A DNA stretch of 64,000 nt from Rhizobium sp. Leaf453 (GTDB taxonomy: Bacteria > Pseudomonadota > Alphaproteobacteria > Rhizobiales > Rhizobiaceae), in the NCBI RefSeq assembly GCF_001425605.1, contig NZ_LMRG01000001.1:811597-875596 (forward strand), in the 5' to 3' direction. This document shows, in pieces, positions 25,609 to 34,682 of this stretch. Made by a program: the position numbers and the translations under genes. A model generated the notes under the pieces. It was not told the DNA's origin. It did not search any database and saw only the letters and a program-made list of their open reading frames with translations. How positions within the stretch are numbered: position 1 is the first letter of the stretch; every line of letters begins with the position of its first letter.

Positions 25609-25752
25609 GCCTTGCCGCTATCATGGCGCCGCGCGCGAATCCATCACGCCGGCGTGACGGTTGGCGCAAATTGTTTGAAGCGTGATGCGGAAATCACTGT
25701 CGGTGCCGCATTTCCCTTTTGCGTCGGCCACGGCCCATGGCATAAGGCGGCC

Positions 25753-26460
25753 ATGACAAAGCTCGACCGCCTGCCGACCAAAGCCGATTTCGCTGATATC
25801 ACCGATTGGGTGTTCGATCTCGACAACACGCTCTATCCGCATCACGTCAATCTGTTCTCGCAGATCGACCGCAACATGACGGCCTTTGTCGCCAACCTGC
25901 TGCAGATGGACCCGGTCGATGCCAAGGCGCTGCAGAAGCAGTATTACCGCGATCACGGCACGACGCTGCAGGGCCTGATGATCCATCACGGCATTGACCC
26001 CAACGACTTCCTCGAAAAAGCGCATGCGATCGATTACACCGTCGTGCCGGCCAATCCAGCCCTTGGTGAGGTGATCAAGGCCCTGCCCGGCCGCAAGTTC
26101 ATCTTCACCAATGGCAGCGTCCCGCATGCGGAAATGACTGCCCGGGCGCTCGGCATCCTCGAGCATTTCGACGACATCTTCGACATCGTCGCCGCCGATT
26201 ACGTGCCCAAGCCCGCCGGCGATACCTATGACAAGTTCATGAGCCTGCACCGCGTCGATACGAAGCGTGCCGCGATGTTCGAGGACCTGCCGCGCAATCT
26301 GGTCGTGCCGAAAGCGCTGGGCATGAAGACCGTGCTGCTGGTGCCGCAGAATTTCGAATACGAGTTTGCCGAAGCCTGGGAAAAGACCAGCGACGACAAC
26401 AACGATGTCGATTTCATCACCGAGGACCTGACAGGTTTCCTGACCCGGCTGATATCCTGA
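25753..26460 (+). CDS. HAD pyrimidine 5'-nucleotidase
   Basis: A 235-residue haloacid dehalogenase-family phosphatase, subfamily of pyrimidine 5'-nucleotidases. Motif I is VFDLDNTLYP near residue 24 (nucleophile aspartate then aspartate acid/base), motif II is FTNGS, motif III lysine is in VPKPAGDTYDKF and motif IV in AAMFEDLPRNL. It presumably removes phosphate from UMP/CMP-type substrates. The start at 25753 is preceded by AAGGCGG; the longer frame from 25372 overlaps the divergent transporter and is rejected. Confidence 0.93.
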   Translation: MTKLDRLPTKADFADITDWVFDLDNTLYPHHVNLFSQIDRNMTAFVANLLQMDPVDAKALQKQYYRDHGTTLQGLMIHHGIDPNDFLEKAHAIDYTVVPANPALGEVIKALPGRKFIFTNGSVPHAEMTARALGILEHFDDIFDIVAADYVPKPAGDTYDKFMSLHRVDTKRAAMFEDLPRNLVVPKALGMKTVLLVPQNFEYEFAEAWEKTSDDNNDVDFITEDLTGFLTRLIS

Positions 26461-26598
26461 CAGCCATCTTCAAACACATTTCGGACACATAAAAATCCCT
26501 TTTGTATCAATTGGTTGTATTACAAAAATGTAACTGGCGCGGGGAGCAATCCCGTTTATCCTTTCATTCAGGGACAACGATCACTGAAAGGATCCGAC

Positions 26599-27120
26599 AT
26601 GCGCAAGAACACTCTCATCCTCGGCGTCGTCGCCACCAGCGTCGCTCTCACCAGCCTCGTCGCCCCCACATTCGCCGCCCGGCAGAAGCCGACGCCGGAA
26701 CAGCGCGCCGAGTTCATGATCAAGCGCCTCGATACCAACGGCGACAAGAAGATTTCGCTGGAGGAAGCCCAAGCGCGGGCTTCCGACGCATTCAAGGCGT
26801 TCGATACCAATGGCGATGGCCAGGTCTCACGCGATGAGATCAAGGCCAAGCGCGAGGCCTTCCGCGAAGCCCGCAAGGAATGGCGCGCCGCAAAGGACAA
26901 GACCGGCGATGAAAAGACCGCCGCGATGGAAAAGCTGAAGGACATGCGCCCGGCAATGATGCCCGGAATGCGGCCCAGGATGTTCAAGCATGCCGATACC
27001 GACAACAACGGTACGCTGAGCCTCGCCGAGGTGACCGAACAGGCCGGCAAGATGTTCAAGCGCCGCGACACCAACGGCGACGGCTTCATCGACGCATCGG
27101 ATTTCACCAAGAAGATCTGA
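26599..27120 (+). CDS. Exported EF-hand protein, four calcium loops
   Basis: A 173-residue protein with a signal peptide (about 1-27, cleaving after TFA). Four EF-hand loops are at about 45-56 (DTNGDKKISLEE), 69-80, 133-144 and 157-168; all have acidic positions 1 and 3 and most end in Glu or Asp. A basic helical linker (about 82-128) joins the two pairs. It should be a periplasmic calcium-binding protein. ATG 26599 has GAAAGGA upstream. No partner gene is adjacent. Confidence 0.9.
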   Translation: MRKNTLILGVVATSVALTSLVAPTFAARQKPTPEQRAEFMIKRLDTNGDKKISLEEAQARASDAFKAFDTNGDGQVSRDEIKAKREAFREARKEWRAAKDKTGDEKTAAMEKLKDMRPAMMPGMRPRMFKHADTDNNGTLSLAEVTEQAGKMFKRRDTNGDGFIDASDFTKKI

Positions 27121-27182
27121 GCGTATCTGCCGTCCGTGATGTGACGGTCAGTGAAAGAACGATCCCCCGCGCTGGCAAAGAG

Positions 27183-28477
27183 TCAGCGGCCAGCGCGGTT
27201 CCAGTTCATCTCGCCGGCCATGATCGAGCCGAGCGGCATGATGCGTTCGGTGATATGGGCCAGCTTGTGCTTTTCAATCTGGCTCGCCACCTGCTCGGCA
27301 TTCTTGTAGGCACTCGGCAATTCCGAGATATCGGGCTTGCCGGTGAAGAACCGGATATCGAGACCCTTTGTCTCCCGGCCGACAATCGCGGCAATGTTAT
27401 CCGGGCTGAGCCCACTGGCCTCGGCCCGGAATTCTTCCACCAGACGACGCAAGTGCGCGTTACGGGACAAGTTTCGACCGGCGCCATGCGGTGCGAAGCC
27501 AAGCGCGTCGGGACGGTCGGCGGCGATCAGAACCGGCTGGGCCATGTTCAGCGGGATCAGGGTGAGGCCGGTGTCATCAGGCGAGAAGCCTTGAAACGAC
27601 GGGGTCGCGCCCTTGCCGTGATAGAAGAGGCCATCGCGCTGAAACACGAAATTGTGCTCGTTCCAGAATTGGCCGCTGATTGCATTGCCAAGCCGCAGCG
27701 CGATCTTGCGGTGGATCGCGAAGTGATTGAGCTTGGTCCATTCGCGGACCAGTTGCAGCGCCTCCCAATACTGCGCACCAATGTCGCTGTTGGCATCGAT
27801 CCAGGCATTGTGCATCGGCACCTTCGGCGCGTGAATCGCCGTGTGCTTCTGAGCGGCGGCCAGCCCTCTCTTGTAGACCTGGGCGCCAAGACCGCGCGAA
27901 CCGTGATGGGTAACGAGGGCGCGCCAGTGGTCCGATTCGGTTTCCCCGATATAGAGGAAGTGATTTCCGTCGCCCTGCGTCAGGAAATGTTGCTCGGCGT
28001 GCTTTTCCAGCCCCTTCAGGAAATAGTTCCTCGCGAACTTGCCGATCAGTGTCGCAAGCTCCTTGTTCTTCCCGACTTCGCTGGCCGACCGCGTCCCCGG
28101 GCCGAAATGCGTCGATGCCATCGCGTCATCAAGCATGTCGGAAACCGGATCGTTGCGCTTGAAGAAGGTGACGGCCATCGAGCAGCAGATGTCGGCCGAA
28201 TGGAAGCCGGGATGGATGGCGTCCCTGGCGGCGACAACACCGCGACAGGGATCGTACCCGGGGTTGATCCGGAGGGACAGGCATCGGGCATGACCGCAGC
28301 CGTGACAATGGTCGGGACGCGCAACAGCACGTCCATATGCTGGATCACCGCATGAACGTTGACGATCTCATCATCGCTTTCCGCCTCGATGAACTGGCCG
28401 AACGGCAGTTTATTGGTGCGGAGCGGAGGTTCACTGGCAGCGTGCGGAGCAAGCTGGCTGACGGTCGGGCGGCTCAT
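27183..28477 (-). pseudogene. rtcB: RtcB RNA ligase, frameshifted
   Basis: Both halves of an RtcB-family RNA ligase are present in two frames. From ATG 28477 the first frame reads to about 28245 and carries VNVHAVIQHMDVLLRVP and VMPDAC; the second frame continues with AARDAIHPGFHSADICCSM and LTQGDGNHFLYIG, HHGSRGLG, and the catalytic-histidine region APHGAGRNLSR near the end. The frames differ by one base: GTCGCGGTG is seen where GTCGGCGGTG would restore the frame (near 28242-28247). Rejoined length would be about 431 residues. Either a true pseudogene, a programmed shift, or a sequencing error. Confidence 0.85.
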
Positions 28478-28630
28478 GTGCGGTTCCAATGCTGGCAAGA
28501 AATCCCGATACTGCCATGCCGGCACGGTCGCGGATGATGTCCTCACGGTTGTGAGGCTTGAGCACCGTAGCACAAAAACCAATCAATTTCACCCACCCGA
28601 ACGCCAGGCGTCGTCAGGCACCGTCTTCCA

Positions 28631-30019
28631 TCACGCACCCGCCGCTGGTGGCGCGAAGCGGATGGCGCGGCGGAACAGCGGATAGAGCCAGTCCAGCGTC
28701 AGCATCACGACGAAGGACAGGCCGACGAGCGGAAAGACCACGCCGCCAATGGCCAAGGGCACGATCAGGCCGCGAAACACCCGCCGGTCCGACGGCATGG
28801 GCGGCACGCCGAGCGAGTCCTTGGGCCGCCGCTTCCACCACATGATGCCGGCCGAGACCGCGAGCAGGACGATGGCGAGGCAGACCGCCATCAGCACCAG
28901 CTGGTTCGCCAGCCCGAATTCCTGACCCATATGCACGCTGATACCCCATTCCAGCGCCTTGCCCATGGGACCGTAATCCGCATAGTGCATGTCGATCAGC
29001 GGCTTGCCGGTATACTGGTCGAGATGCACGACCCGCTGCTGCGACACGTCATCGGGATAGACGGAACCAGTATAGACGCCATCCGGCGTCGCGGGGATGT
29101 TGACCGCGAAACCGCGCGCCAGGCCCAGCGTTTCCAACGTTGCCACCGCCGCATCGAGGCTCATGGCCTTGCCGTCACCACCTGTCGATGATTGCGGCAC
29201 CTGCGCCTGCTCGAGCGACCATGACGTCTTGGCGATCGTATCCAGCCGTTGCTGCGACATCGGCACGCCGACATAAACGCCGGCGGGATAACCGAAATTG
29301 TTGCCGTTCGCCCACTCATTGACCTTTTCGCCCCAGACGCCCGACCAAGGCATGCCGGTCACGGCGAGGAAAACGATGAAGAAACCAACGAAGATGCCAC
29401 TGACCGCATGCGTATCGCGCCAGAACACCCGCCGTTTCGGCGTACCGCGAATGCTGATCACGCCGCCGGTCTGGCTGCGTGGCCACCAGAGATAGATGCC
29501 GGTGGCGACCAAAAGGATCGACCAGCCGGCGGCGATCTCGATCAATGCGCGGGCGTAGGAGCCGAAATATTTCAGGCTGTGCAGGTAACGAATCGTCCAC
29601 ATGACCGTTCCGCGATCGGGCAGCGCGCCCAGCACCTTGCCGTCGTAGGGGTTCACATAGACGGCGAGCTTGCCGGATGTTTCCGTGCTGACGGTGATCT
29701 CGGCCGAACTATCCGCTGTTGCCGCATCGGTATATTTGGCGACGGTGCCGGGATAGGCGGCCAGCGCCGCAGCCACCATCGCCGACGGCGCCACTCTCGC
29801 CGCATCGTCGCGGATCTCAACCTGTTTCAGGTAGGAATGGATGATCGCGTCCAGTTCGTCGCGGAAGAGATACAGCGCGCCGGTTACCGCCAGCGAGATA
29901 AGGAAGGGCAGGACCAGCAGTCCCGCATAGAAATGCCAGCGCCAGACGGCGCGGTAGAGGTCGATCGAGGAACGCGCCGGTACGGCAGCGTTCGCGCGAC
30001 CGATCGTGAAATCGGACAT
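28631..30019 (-). CDS. PepSY-associated membrane protein
   Basis: A 462-residue inner-membrane protein of the PepSY-associated TM family, often linked to siderophore iron reduction. The first helix is about 20-42 (WHFYAGLLVLPFL), with helices near 190-210, 240-260 and further pairs toward the C-terminus near 385-410 and 430-450. PepSY-like segments lie in the two periplasmic loops (GALPDRGTVM, VVHLDQYTGKPLIDMHYADYGPMGK). The HxG in WHFYAG and HSL/HMG histidines could bind haem. Start ATG 30019 has GGAGAAAAC upstream. Downstream of the small DUF2946-like gene. Confidence 0.9.
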   Translation of the reverse strand: MSDFTIGRANAAVPARSSIDLYRAVWRWHFYAGLLVLPFLISLAVTGALYLFRDELDAIIHSYLKQVEIRDDAARVAPSAMVAAALAAYPGTVAKYTDAATADSSAEITVSTETSGKLAVYVNPYDGKVLGALPDRGTVMWTIRYLHSLKYFGSYARALIEIAAGWSILLVATGIYLWWPRSQTGGVISIRGTPKRRVFWRDTHAVSGIFVGFFIVFLAVTGMPWSGVWGEKVNEWANGNNFGYPAGVYVGVPMSQQRLDTIAKTSWSLEQAQVPQSSTGGDGKAMSLDAAVATLETLGLARGFAVNIPATPDGVYTGSVYPDDVSQQRVVHLDQYTGKPLIDMHYADYGPMGKALEWGISVHMGQEFGLANQLVLMAVCLAIVLLAVSAGIMWWKRRPKDSLGVPPMPSDRRVFRGLIVPLAIGGVVFPLVGLSFVVMLTLDWLYPLFRRAIRFAPPAAGA

Positions 30020-30072
30020 GGTTTTCTCCAGATAAGCAAAAGAGGCAGCCGCGACGGATGCGCGACAGGACT

Positions 30073-30483
30073 TCAAGGTGTCATGCGGAGAAGAATGGGG
30101 GGCGCCCGCGCTTCGGCAAAATTGCCACGCGGGACGGCTGCGGGGAGGATCTCTCGGGCCGGTTGCGGCTTGCCCGCCTGCTGGACGGGAGAAAGGATGC
30201 CCGCCACATGGCTGGGCAAGACGGGCGTGACGCTCGCCGCGAACTGGCAGAGCGTCGCGCAGAGATCGTGCACGCCGTGAACCGGATCACCGGGACCCTG
30301 TTTCTGTGCGGCATCCGTCTCATGCGCGATGCAGAGAATGTTAAACGGATCGACAGCAGCACTCGCCATCGTTCCCTGCGCAAGGCCGCCGAACAGACCC
30401 TGCGCCAACAGCAGAAAACCGACCAGCGCCGCAATGGCGCCAGCCGACATTCTATCATTCAGGACAAGCCGCAGGGTTCTCAT
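30073..30483 (-). CDS. DUF2946-like small membrane protein
   Basis: A 136-residue protein with an N-terminal hydrophobic segment (about 14-36), then a short region with Cys, His and Cys residues (CIAH at about 51-54, HGVHDLCATLC at about 69-79) that may bind metal or haem, and a polar tail. It resembles the DUF2946 proteins that accompany PepSY and TonB-dependent receptor genes. It is 54 bases upstream of the PepSY gene on the same strand and is likely co-transcribed. Function is not known. Confidence 0.65.
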   Translation of the reverse strand: MRTLRLVLNDRMSAGAIAALVGFLLLAQGLFGGLAQGTMASAAVDPFNILCIAHETDAAQKQGPGDPVHGVHDLCATLCQFAASVTPVLPSHVAGILSPVQQAGKPQPAREILPAAVPRGNFAEARAPPILLRMTP

Positions 30484-30555
30484 TCCGGCTCATTGCCACA
30501 GACAGGACCGCCTGTCACTGCGACGGATAGCCAATAGACACCTTCGCTGGCGGTG

Positions 30556-30990
30556 TCAGTGGCGCTTGCCGGACGGCAGCTTGACCTCACCTTCGTCCTC
30601 GCCGTCCCAATAATGGGCTCGCACGGCGCTGACCTTGATCATCACCACGCCCTTGGTGTCGATGCCGTCCTTGAACCAGTCGTCGAGATCCGGCGTCCAG
30701 TGTTCCTTGAAGGCTTCCTTGTCCTTGATCACGTCAGCTTCGCCTTCGACGGCGACCGAAAAGGCCTTTTTGCCCTGGAAGGACAGGCCCACCTTCGAAT
30801 TTTTCCTGATGTCATCGACCATGCGCGACTTTTCCCAGGTGAAGTAATAGGAATCGCCGTCATACTCGACGTCGCCATTGTTGCTCATCGGCCGTGCGGC
30901 GATGGCGCCACCATCGGTATGGGTTGACAGCATGGCAATATCGATATCGCGCATCTTCTTGGCAACTTCGGAAAGGCTTCTCTGCGACAT
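30556..30990 (-). CDS. Pyridoxamine-5'-phosphate-oxidase-like stress protein
   Basis: A 144-residue split-barrel flavin-binding protein of the general stress protein 26 type. Conserved blocks are IAMLSTHTDGGAIAARPM at about 18-35, YYFTWEKSRMVDDIRKNSKVGL and VAVEGEADVI. It binds FMN or F420-like cofactors; the physiological role is unclear. ATG 30990 has GGGAGAAAA upstream. It is a single-gene unit between the DUF2946 gene (convergent distance 73 bases, same strand) and the LOG gene. Confidence 0.9.
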   Translation of the reverse strand: MSQRSLSEVAKKMRDIDIAMLSTHTDGGAIAARPMSNNGDVEYDGDSYYFTWEKSRMVDDIRKNSKVGLSFQGKKAFSVAVEGEADVIKDKEAFKEHWTPDLDDWFKDGIDTKGVVMIKVSAVRAHYWDGEDEGEVKLPSGKRH

Positions 30991-31082
30991 GATTTTCTCC
31001 CGTGTTGGCGAATGAACAGGAGAACGCGCCCGACGCTGTTTGGTTCGGGCGCGGCTTCAGCAATCTTCAGGTAAGCTGTAGC

Positions 31083-31982
31083 TTACCTTTTTCCAGATGC
31101 CATCGGCACCGATGCCGGGTCAACCGTCTCGTAGAATTTCGAGATGATCTCCCAGGCCTCGTCGGCCGTTTCGACGAACTGGATCAGGTCGACATCGTTG
31201 GGCGCGATCGTCCCGAACTCAGCGAGTGCATCAAAATTCACAACGGTGCGCCAGAATTTCTCGCCGAACAGAATCAGCGGCACAAGCGCCATGCGGCCGG
31301 TCTGCATCAGCGTGATCGTCTCGAACAATTCATCCAGCGTGCCGAACCCGCCCGGGAAAACCGTGACGGCCTTGGCGCGCAGCAGGAAATGCATCTTGCG
31401 GATGGCGAAATAGTGGAAGTTGAACGACAGGTCGGGCGTCACGTAACGGTTCGGCGCCTGCTCGTGCGGCAGCACGATATTGAGCCCGATCGACGGCGCC
31501 CCGACCTCGTCGGCACCGCGATTGCCGGCTTCCATGACGCCCGGCCCACCGCCGGTGGTAACCACGTATTCCTTGTATCCCGTCTGGGCCGAATGCAGCG
31601 AGCAGAGCTTGGCGAATTTCCGCGCCTCCTCGTAATAGATCGAGGCTGCTGTCAGGTTCTTGCGCTGGATGTCGTTCTTCGCCGCCCAGGCGTCCCCGCC
31701 CGGCTCGGGGATGCGGGCGCCACCGAACATCACCACCGTCGACTTGATGCCGCGCTCGGCCAGCATCATTTCCGTCTTCAGGAGCTCGAGCTGCAGCCGC
31801 ACCGGGCGCAGTTCCTCGCGCGCCAGGAAATCGTCATCGGCATAGGCCAGACGGTAAGCGGGAGACATCGATTGCGGCGTTTGCGGTACGCCGGCCGCAC
31901 GGTGTTTTGCCTGTTCGCTGTCGACCAGCGGGTCCCAGACCCCATCCTTGCGCCGCAGATTGCGTTTCTTCATTCTTGCCAT
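31083..31982 (-). CDS. LOG-family (TIGR00730-like) Rossmann protein
   Basis: A 299-residue cytosolic protein with the lysine-decarboxylase-like fold. The nucleotide loop is GGGPGVMEAGNRGA at about 162-175 and the catalytic signature FPGGFGTLDELFE at about 222-234. Enzymes of this type are nucleotide 5'-monophosphate phosphoribohydrolases (LOG, PpnN). It is longer than the 190-residue cytokinin-activating group and carries an N-terminal extension of about 85 residues. ATG 31982 is set by GCAGGAAAG. Confidence 0.88.
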   Translation of the reverse strand: MARMKKRNLRRKDGVWDPLVDSEQAKHRAAGVPQTPQSMSPAYRLAYADDDFLAREELRPVRLQLELLKTEMMLAERGIKSTVVMFGGARIPEPGGDAWAAKNDIQRKNLTAASIYYEEARKFAKLCSLHSAQTGYKEYVVTTGGGPGVMEAGNRGADEVGAPSIGLNIVLPHEQAPNRYVTPDLSFNFHYFAIRKMHFLLRAKAVTVFPGGFGTLDELFETITLMQTGRMALVPLILFGEKFWRTVVNFDALAEFGTIAPNDVDLIQFVETADEAWEIISKFYETVDPASVPMASGKR

Positions 31983-32189
31983 GTCACACTTTCCTGCCGC
32001 AAACCGGCAGCAAATCATCGCTGCCGGATGCTCCTTCCGATGCATCGGGCGCTACGGATCAAATCACCCCGCAGCCATTCCGTGCCATACACCTTCATCC
32101 GCCGCAGACCGCAACCGAAAACCACTTCAATTTTTCGGGATCATGCACTAGAGCATTTGACGATATCCGCCGAAGTTTAAGGAATTCCG

Positions 32190-33047
32190 ATGACGACCCA
32201 TGATCTCGCCGCCCTGTCGAAGACCATCGACGCCGCTTTCGACAATCGCGACACCGTGACCCTTTCGACCAAAGGCGAGATCCGCGATGCGGTGGAAGCC
32301 GCGCTGAACCTTCTGGATGCCGGCAAGGTGCGCGTCGCCGAGCGTGGCTCCGACGGCAACTGGACGGTCAATCAGTGGCTGAAGAAGGCCGTTCTCCTGT
32401 CATTCCGCCTCAACGACATGGAAGTCGTCAAGAACGGTCCCGGCCAGTCGACCTGGTGGGACAAGGTGCCATCGAAGTTCGAAGGCTGGGGTGAAAACCA
32501 GTTCCGCGACGCCGGCTTCCGTGCCGTGCCGAACGCCGTCGTTCGTCGCTCCGCCTATATCGCCCCGAATGCCATCCTGATGCCGTCCTTCGTCAATCTC
32601 GGCGCCTATGTCGGTGAAGGCACGATGGTCGATACCTGGGCAACCGTCGGTTCCTGCGCCCAGATCGGCAAGCATGTGCACCTCTCCGGCGGCGTCGGCA
32701 TCGGCGGCGTGCTGGAGCCGATGCAGGCCGGCCCGACGATCATCGAGGACAATTGCTTCATCGGCGCCCGCTCGGAAGTCGTCGAAGGCTGCATCGTGCG
32801 CGAAGGCTCGGTGCTCGGCATGGGCGTGTTCATCGGCAAGTCGACCAAGATCGTCGATCGCGCCACCGGCGAAGTGACCTATGGCGAAGTGCCGCCCTAT
32901 TCCGTCGTCGTTGCCGGCTCGATGGGCTCCGGCGCGATCATGCCGAACGGCATCGTCGCTCCGAACCTATACTGCGCTGTCATCGTCAAGCGCGTCGATG
33001 AAAAGACCCGCTCCAAGACCGGCATCAACGAACTGCTGCGAGACTGA
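32190..33047 (+). CDS. dapD: Tetrahydrodipicolinate N-succinyltransferase
   Basis: DapD transfers succinyl from succinyl-CoA to tetrahydrodipicolinate in the succinylase branch to lysine and meso-diaminopimelate. The 285-residue protein has an N-terminal helical domain and a left-handed beta helix of hexapeptide repeats at about 105-260 ([28 protein letters not shown] turns), with the conserved [11 protein letters not shown]. The start has TAAGGAATT upstream. DapE, the desuccinylase, is eight kilobases downstream. Confidence 0.97.
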   Translation: MTTHDLAALSKTIDAAFDNRDTVTLSTKGEIRDAVEAALNLLDAGKVRVAERGSDGNWTVNQWLKKAVLLSFRLNDMEVVKNGPGQSTWWDKVPSKFEGWGENQFRDAGFRAVPNAVVRRSAYIAPNAILMPSFVNLGAYVGEGTMVDTWATVGSCAQIGKHVHLSGGVGIGGVLEPMQAGPTIIEDNCFIGARSEVVEGCIVREGSVLGMGVFIGKSTKIVDRATGEVTYGEVPPYSVVVAGSMGSGAIMPNGIVAPNLYCAVIVKRVDEKTRSKTGINELLRD

Positions 33048-33049
33048 TC

Positions 33050-33415
33050 ATGGCGACGGAGGGGCAACAGACCATATCCTGGCTGTTCTTCAGCCCCTCC
33101 GGCCGCATTGGCCGTCTGCCCTATTTTCTCGGCTGGCTGTTCTGGATCGTCGTCGGCTGTTTCTTCTGCGCCAGGATATTGGCGGTCCAGGACAACGATA
33201 TCTCGCTGGCGCTCTGGACGCTGGCCCTCGTCGCCGCCGGGCTCGTCTCGACCGTGTCGATCGTCATGCTCACGATCAAGCGGCTGCATGATGTCGGCTA
33301 TCCCGGCATGTATGCCATCTGCCTGTTCATCCCGGTGCTCAGCTTCGTGATGTTCGTCGTGTTGTGCCTGTGGCCCGGCCTTCCCGATGAGGATGCCCTC
33401 GGCCGCAGCCGGTAA
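33050..33415 (+). CDS. DUF805 family membrane protein
   Basis: A 121-residue protein with three to four helices, starting WLFFSPSGRIGRLPYFLGWL, the signature of the DUF805 family (F-x-GR-x-R/L-x-Y/F-W/L). The stretch TIKRLHDVGYPG at about 83-94 is the second family hallmark. Function is unknown; family members are suggested to be membrane assembly factors. It starts two bases after the dapD stop, so it is in the dapD operon. Confidence 0.9.
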   Translation: MATEGQQTISWLFFSPSGRIGRLPYFLGWLFWIVVGCFFCARILAVQDNDISLALWTLALVAAGLVSTVSIVMLTIKRLHDVGYPGMYAICLFIPVLSFVMFVVLCLWPGLPDEDALGRSR

Positions 33416-33418
33416 CCT

Positions 33419-34570
33419 TCACCGCAGCGGCATAGAAAAGGTGAAGCGCGTTTCCTCTGGCGGCGAGACCACCTGCAGTTTGCCCTTGTGCGCCTTGGCG
33501 ATTTCAGACGAGATATAGAGCCCGAGACCCAGCCCCTGCGCACTGGACGAATGAGCTGCCCGCACGAATGGCTTGAACATATCCTTGACAACCTGCTCAG
33601 GAATGGGCTCGCCGCCATTGGCCACCGACAGTTCGAACCGGTCTTCGACGACCGAAGATACAACCTGAATCGGCCCTTCGGGATCGCCATGCGTGAGCGC
33701 ATTGGCAAGAAGATTGGAGAGAAGCTGGCCGATCCGGCCCTCGTCGCAGCGCACCACCGTGTCCGTCAGTTCGCTGTCGATCCGCCGCTCCGGATTGGCC
33801 ATCCGCAATTCGGCGACCACCTGTTCAAGCACCGGCCGCAGCGGCACTTCATCCGCCTGCTCGATCGGTATCCCGCCGCCCAGCCGCCCGCGGGCGAAAT
33901 CGAGCACGTTGTCGATCAGGCCGGACATACGGGAAATACTTTTCTGCATCAGGCCGATGACAGACTTGCCCTTGTCGTCGGTAACCGTCCGCTGCAGCAT
34001 CCGTGTTCCCGCATCGATCGACGCCAGAGGATTGCGCAGGTCGTGGCCCAAGACGGCGATGAACTGCTCGCGCAATTCGCTTGCCTGCCGCTCCTGATCG
34101 GTCCGATCATGAGCTTCGAGATGAAAGGCAATAAGCTTTGCGAACAGCGTGAACATGCCGGCGATCTCCGGCGTATTCAGCGTGCGCGGCACGGTGTCGA
34201 TGGCGCAGAGCGTGCCGAAGAAAGAGCCGTCATCCAGCGTGATCGGCACCGAGATATAGCTTTGCAGCCCATAAATCTGCGGCGTATGATGCGTGGCGTA
34301 ATGCGGATCCTCGGCAACATTGTCGATGATGACTGCCTGCCGGTGATCGCGAATTTCGTTGCAGATCGTCGATTCGATCTTCAACTCGCCGCCGGGCTCC
34401 AGCCCGAACGACAGATTGTCCTGCACGCCACAGCAAATCCACCGGTCCTGCGTCACGCGCGCCACGGCCGCAAAGCGCATGCCCGTCGTTTTACAGACAA
34501 CGTCGAGGATCGTCGGCACGGCGCTGATCTGCGCAATGACATCGACGGCGGCAAGGGGATTGTCGTTCAA
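33419..34570 (-). CDS. Soluble GAF sensor histidine kinase
   Basis: A 383-residue protein without membrane spans. A GAF domain (about 15-155) precedes a histidine kinase core with phosphorylation site H176 in VLGHDLRNPLAS, and an ATPase with NLLANALTHG (N box) and GLGLGLYISSEIAKAH. The GAF part has Cys27, Cys47/48, Cys70 and Cys122, so it might sense redox or bind a ligand; no bilin signature is evident. It stands alone, with no response regulator adjacent. Three bases separate its stop from the DUF805 stop. Confidence 0.92.
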   Translation of the reverse strand: MNDNPLAAVDVIAQISAVPTILDVVCKTTGMRFAAVARVTQDRWICCGVQDNLSFGLEPGGELKIESTICNEIRDHRQAVIIDNVAEDPHYATHHTPQIYGLQSYISVPITLDDGSFFGTLCAIDTVPRTLNTPEIAGMFTLFAKLIAFHLEAHDRTDQERQASELREQFIAVLGHDLRNPLASIDAGTRMLQRTVTDDKGKSVIGLMQKSISRMSGLIDNVLDFARGRLGGGIPIEQADEVPLRPVLEQVVAELRMANPERRIDSELTDTVVRCDEGRIGQLLSNLLANALTHGDPEGPIQVVSSVVEDRFELSVANGGEPIPEQVVKDMFKPFVRAAHSSSAQGLGLGLYISSEIAKAHKGKLQVVSPPEETRFTFSMPLR

Positions 34571-34682
34571 CGCGTTACTTTCGACTGACGAAGAGGGAGC
34601 AGACTATTCCTTGTCTGCGCAATGCGGCAAACATGCAAGCCTGCTCCCCGCAACGATGTCGAAAGACCGCCGATTTACCGTG

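Noticed and set aside
25372-25752. N-terminal extension of the HAD nucleotidase frame
   Set aside because: It overlaps the divergent EamA gene; the ATG at 25753 begins the conserved domain.
31069-31088. Palindrome AGGTAAGCT-GT-AGCTTACCT at the end of the LOG-family gene
   Set aside because: It overlaps the stop codon and has a two-base loop; the T run is on the opposite strand, so I did not call it a terminator.
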